Shown: one piece after another, positions 61,037-64,000 of the stretch
Layout: every line of letters begins with the position of its first letter
How positions within the stretch are numbered: position 1 is the stretch's first letter
From: CAVYXK01 sp963772445
GTDB lineage: Bacteria > Pseudomonadota > Alphaproteobacteria > Acetobacterales > Acetobacteraceae
Reading direction: 5' to 3'
NCBI GenBank assembly: GCA_963772445.1
Contig: CAVYXK010000017.1
Span: 558,001 to 622,000, forward strand
Length of the DNA stretch: 64,000 nucleotides
Translations under genes and position numbers: made by a program
The notes under the pieces: generated by a model
Told to the model about the DNA's origin: nothing
Databases searched by the model: none
Seen by the model: the letters and a program-made list of their open reading frames with translations, nothing else

Positions 61037-62050
61037 TCAGGCCTCCTGGGCCTGAACCGAGGGCGGCCGCGCGTTTCCACCCTTCGCCTGTTCAGCCGTG
61101 CCGTCCCGGCGCGCACCAGGACGACCTGCCGTCCGCACGGCAGACTGCTCCTCGCGCGCCAGCTCGCGATGAGCGACGTGGACCCCCCAAGCGACTTGGG
61201 CGTCGCCGGCAACGAACCGGGACGCCAAGCGGGCGGCGAGCCTTTCGACGATGTGCACCGAGCGGTGACGCCCCCCGGTGCAGCCGACTGCGATGGTGAC
61301 GTATTTCTTGCCCTCTTGGACGAACCTCGGCAAGAGCAGCCCCAGCAGGCCGGCCACCTGGTCGAGGAAACCCGGAAAGTCCGGATCAGCCTCGATATAC
61401 GCAGCAACCTCGGGATCAAGCCCAGTTCGCGGTTGCAATATGGGATCATAATGGGGATTTCGCAAAAACCGCGCGTCGAATACCAGATCCGCGTCACGCG
61501 GAAGGCCAAGGGGGTACGCGAAGGAGATCAGCGTCACCGCCATGCGCAGTAGGCTGGCGGCATTGTCTGCACCGAAATGCCGCTCGACCAGGGCCCGCAT
61601 CGCGCCGACCGGCAGGTCCGTAGTGTCGATCAGCAGATCCGCGGCGTCGCGCAGCGTGGCCGTCAGCGCCCGCTCCTCGAGTACGCCGTCGATCACGCGT
61701 CCTTGCGGGGCCAGGGGATGCCGCCGGCGGCTCTCGGTGTAACGGCGCAGCAACACCGTCTCGTCGGCGGTCGCATAGACAAGTTCTGGCCGCAGCGCCG
61801 GATTGGCGCGCAGCCGCCCCACAGCGTCCAGAACACGATCGGCATCGAATCCCCGGGTACGCGCATCGACCCCGATCGCCAGTCTCCGCTCGCTCCGGGT
61901 GACCATCTCCTCGAGCATGGTCAGCGGCGGGTTATCGACCGTCTCGTAGCCAAGATCCTCTAGCACCCGCAGCACCGACAGCTTGCCGGCGCCGGACAGG
62001 CCGGTCACCAGCACCACCCGCAGGGGCGCAGCGCTGGCAGTCGGGCTCAC
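61037..62050 (-). CDS. rapZ: RNase adapter protein RapZ (YvcJ family nucleotide-binding)
   Basis: This 337-residue P-loop protein reads VVLVTGLSGAGKLSVLRVLE (Walker A) then DLGYETVDNPPLTMLEEMV and GVDARTRGFDADRVLD. The C-terminal domain contains FAYPLGLPRDADLVFDARFL, RNPHYDPILQPRTGLDPEVA and VTIAVGCTGGRHRSVHIVER, all diagnostic. RapZ binds NTPs and small RNAs; in the alphaproteobacterial cluster with hprK its exact role is less clear. The last about 70 residues are a Lys/Arg/Glu-rich extension beyond the usual end. It overlaps hprK by 4 bp. Confidence 0.93.
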   Translation of the reverse strand: MSPTASAAPLRVVLVTGLSGAGKLSVLRVLEDLGYETVDNPPLTMLEEMVTRSERRLAIGVDARTRGFDADRVLDAVGRLRANPALRPELVYATADETVLLRRYTESRRRHPLAPQGRVIDGVLEERALTATLRDAADLLIDTTDLPVGAMRALVERHFGADNAASLLRMAVTLISFAYPLGLPRDADLVFDARFLRNPHYDPILQPRTGLDPEVAAYIEADPDFPGFLDQVAGLLGLLLPRFVQEGKKYVTIAVGCTGGRHRSVHIVERLAARLASRFVAGDAQVAWGVHVAHRELAREEQSAVRTAGRPGARRDGTAEQAKGGNARPPSVQAQEA

Positions 62051-62532
62051 GGCGCGAAGGCTCCGGCGACCTGCGACACGCGGCCGAGCGCGCAGTCCAG
62101 CGCCAGCGCCACGCGCTCGGGTGCCGAGGCGGCAAATGCCTCGACACTGACCGACGGCAAGTCGAGCTCCGCGTGGCGCCGCGGCTCCGGCAGCCGTGGT
62201 GGTGTGCCGAGCTCCACTGCCAGCGCCAGCCGGGCTTCCGCGGTATGCGCAAGCCGCACGATCCCAAGGCCGCGCACCTCCAGCAGGCCGGCCAAGCCGG
62301 GCGCCGGACGCGCCAGTCCGTCCTCGATCACCACGCGATCATCGGCAACCAGTATGAAACCCCGTGATAGCAGCCGCAGCGCAAGATCGGACTTGCCGGA
62401 GCCCGGCGGGCCGAGGAGCAACACGCCCGCCCCCTCCCGCGACACACAGCTCGCGTGGATCTGGCCTACGCTGCCCATGGCGCGCAATTTGAGCCGGTGC
62501 GAGCCGAAAAGGAAGTGCCCCGATGCGGGCAT
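62047..62532 (-). CDS. hprK: HPr kinase/phosphorylase, short alphaproteobacterial form
   Basis: This 161-residue C-terminal-domain-only HprK, normal for alphaproteobacteria, has the P-loop GVLLLGPPGSGKSDLALRLL and the following SRGFILVADDRVVIEDGLA, then LLEVRGLGIVRLAH matching the HprK signature region. It phosphorylates HPr on Ser. The start may be ATG 62532 or, as homologues suggest, ATG 62478 (MGSVGQIHASCVSREGAG); neither has a good ribosome binding site. The sensor-kinase gene often found upstream is missing; an enoyl-CoA hydratase gene diverges instead. Confidence 0.88.
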   Translation of the reverse strand: MPASGHFLFGSHRLKLRAMGSVGQIHASCVSREGAGVLLLGPPGSGKSDLALRLLSRGFILVADDRVVIEDGLARPAPGLAGLLEVRGLGIVRLAHTAEARLALAVELGTPPRLPEPRRHAELDLPSVSVEAFAASAPERVALALDCALGRVSQVAGAFAP

Positions 62533-62682
62533 CGTCGCAGAAATGATCCCGCGGGAGCCTCCCTGTCACCGCCCGCATATCCTGGTGTGCCAAAACGATA
62601 CCGGGCGGCTGACCGGGAGACTGCCTCCGCGACCTTCAGGCCCGGCCAGCACAGATACATACAGATACATAAGGATGATCGG

Positions 62683-63477
62683 ATGACGCTCGTTCTGCTC
62701 GATATCGACCCACGCGGCGTGGCAACCGCCACACTGAACCGGCCAGAGGTCGGTAACGCCTATAACGAGGAATTGCTGGCCGAGTTGATCGCCGGGCTGG
62801 AACGGCTGGCGCCGGACGCGACGGTGCGCTGCCTGGTGCTACGCGGCGCCGGCAAGCATTTCCAGGCCGGTGCCGATATCGCCTGGCTTGGCCGGGCAAC
62901 CCATTATCCGCCCGAGCAGAACTACGCCGCGTCCATGGCCACCACACGCGCCATGCAGCGGCTGAACGAGTTCCCCAAACCGACCATCGCGCTGGTGCAC
63001 GGCGCCTGCTTCGGTGGCGGCTGCGGTATGGTGTGTTGCGTCGATGTCGCCTTGGCCACGCCCGATGCCGTGTTCGGCCTGACCGAGGTGCGGGTCGGCG
63101 TCGCGCCGACACCAATCTCGACGCACATGGTCCACGCCATGGGCTTGCGCCACACCCGCCGCTATGCGCTGACCGGCGAGCGCTTCGGTGCCGAGGAAGC
63201 AGTTCGCATCGGCTTGGTGCACGAGGTTGTTGCAACCGATGCGATGGAAGTGAAGCTTGCCGAGGTGCTGGACGCGATATTCCTCGGCGCGCCGGGAGCG
63301 ATTGCGGCGACGAAACGCTCATTCCTCGGCGCCAACGGGTTGTTGCTGGACGAACGGCAGATGAGTTTGCTGGCGCATGAGAGCTGGACCCAGCGACACG
63401 CGCCTGAGGGGCATGAGGGTACGACGGCGTTCCGGGAGAAGCGCAAACCGAGTTGGTACCGACCACCGGTCGGGTGA
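62683..63477 (+). CDS. enoyl-CoA hydratase/isomerase family protein
   Basis: This 264-residue crotonase-fold protein has ATATLNRPEVGNAYNEELLA, VLRGAGKHFQAGADIAWLG (first oxyanion-hole loop) and PTIALVHGACFGGGCGMVCC, followed by DVALATPDAVFGLTEVRVGV with a Glu in the hydratase position. It likely hydrates unsaturated acyl-CoAs in fatty-acid or branched-chain degradation (for example methylglutaconyl-CoA), but substrate specificity is not deducible. ATG 62683 was chosen from the family start; the upstream open frame is antisense to hprK. Confidence 0.9.
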   Translation: MTLVLLDIDPRGVATATLNRPEVGNAYNEELLAELIAGLERLAPDATVRCLVLRGAGKHFQAGADIAWLGRATHYPPEQNYAASMATTRAMQRLNEFPKPTIALVHGACFGGGCGMVCCVDVALATPDAVFGLTEVRVGVAPTPISTHMVHAMGLRHTRRYALTGERFGAEEAVRIGLVHEVVATDAMEVKLAEVLDAIFLGAPGAIAATKRSFLGANGLLLDERQMSLLAHESWTQRHAPEGHEGTTAFREKRKPSWYRPPVG

Positions 63478-63689
63478 GGAGACCGGCGCACGCACGGGCG
63501 CCGCAACGGGCGGAAGCGGAACGCGGTCCCGCAAGTGACGGGAACGCAGATGGACGCGGCCTAACCTGGCGCGACCGAGCGGCCGCAACCAAAACGGCGG
63601 GAGGTGTTCTCGGGCCAGTCAGCGTGAAGGCGCTCCTCGTTGGCATCTTGCTTTCAGGAAGCCACACTTTACCGCCGCAAAAGGCTATT

Positions 63690-64000
63690 GTGGCGGGCAC
63701 CGGAAAGGAGCTGCATCTGATCGCGCTGTTCACCGATTTCGGCCTCGAAGGCCCGTACACGGGGCAGATGAAGGCCGTACTCGCCCGCGACGCACCCGGC
63801 GTGCCGGTGATCGATCTTTTTGCCGACGCGCCGACGGGCGATGCGATGTCGGGCGCCTACCTGCTGGCGGGTTACGCGGCGTGGTGGCCGGCCGGCACGG
63901 TATTCCTGTGCGTCATCGATCCGGGCGTGGGCAGCGATCGCGCGGCCGTCATGGTCCAGGCGGACGAGCGCTGGTTCGTCGGCCCGGACAACGGATTGTT
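63690..64000 (+). CDS. SAM hydroxide adenosyltransferase (DUF62 family), N-terminal part
   Basis: The frame reads IALFTDFGLEGPYTGQMKAV, LARDAPGVPVIDLFADAPTG, GYAAWWPAGTVFLCVIDPGV and RWFVGPDNGL before the window ends. F-T-D-F-G, V-x-D-P-G-V-G and G-P-D-N-G-L are the signature of the SAM-dependent chlorinase/fluorinase-like family, whose housekeeping members hydrolyse SAM to adenosine and methionine. The start is uncertain: GTG 63690 is in frame, while AAGGAG lies just before a CTG/ATC at 63717-63720 where homologues begin. Confidence 0.85.
   Translation, partial: MAGTGKELHLIALFTDFGLEGPYTGQMKAVLARDAPGVPVIDLFADAPTGDAMSGAYLLAGYAAWWPAGTVFLCVIDPGVGSDRAAVMVQADERWFVGPDNGL

Overview
This is high-GC DNA with dense coding on both strands, tight ATGA/GTGA overlaps and many GTG starts. 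Several features point to an alphaproteobacterium of the Rhodospirillales, probably Acetobacteraceae: the order dgt / argS / SPOR protein / nagZ, the regulatory PTS block hprK-rapZ-EIIA-HPr-EI, a Hint-domain surface protein next to an autotransporter-type heptosyltransferase, and a hyfBCEFGI operon. The family assignment is inferred from gene content only; no 16S or tRNA gene was seen.

Layout. 1-7463: housekeeping block (nagZ end, an IS1182-type element, SPOR protein, argS, dgt, an ErpA-type Fe-S protein) with two toxin-antitoxin (TA) pairs inserted. 7773-12137: an O-heptosyltransferase and its probable substrate, an AIDA-repeat/Hint protein whose C-terminal domain is out of frame. 12240-16234: TA modules (one decayed), a truncated dehalogenase and an incomplete paaAB pair. 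16390-20420: DUF1203, rnd, a DUF1127 protein, rpmE and repeat-rich spacer. 20424-22392: an IS1380-type element in a probable PEP-CTERM gene remnant. 22516-29846: a group-4-hydrogenase-related membrane complex (hyfBCEFGI) preceded by a frameshifted XRE regulator; its large subunit carries an in-frame TAA. 29965-36381: a nest of mobile elements. 36414-54191: metabolic and transport genes (sortilin-like propeller, MFS carrier, solute-binding protein, CoxL-like hydroxylase, a broken CocE hydrolase, thiolase, luciferase-like oxidoreductase, class III aminotransferase, CaiB-type CoA transferase). 54305-58296: a second IS4-family element carrying the second copy of a serine-recombinase element. 58316-62532: regulatory PTS. 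62683-64000: enoyl-CoA hydratase and the start of a SAM hydroxide adenosyltransferase gene.

The most notable observation is a ~2.4 kb element encoding one large serine recombinase, present twice in almost identical form. Each copy has inserted at the same codon, the catalytic Glu of the Y-R-E-K signature, in two clearly different IS4-family transposase genes. In one copy the recombinase gene is itself split, at a conserved motif of its catalytic domain, by another recombinase element. These look like mobile elements that use conserved catalytic-site DNA of other mobile elements as attachment sites.

A second theme is decay and IS expansion. I count two in-frame nonsense codons (hyfG and a CocE hydrolase), single-base frameshifts in at least four genes, truncated fragments, and three IS elements lying inside palindromes, two of them clear members of a dispersed REP-like repeat family.
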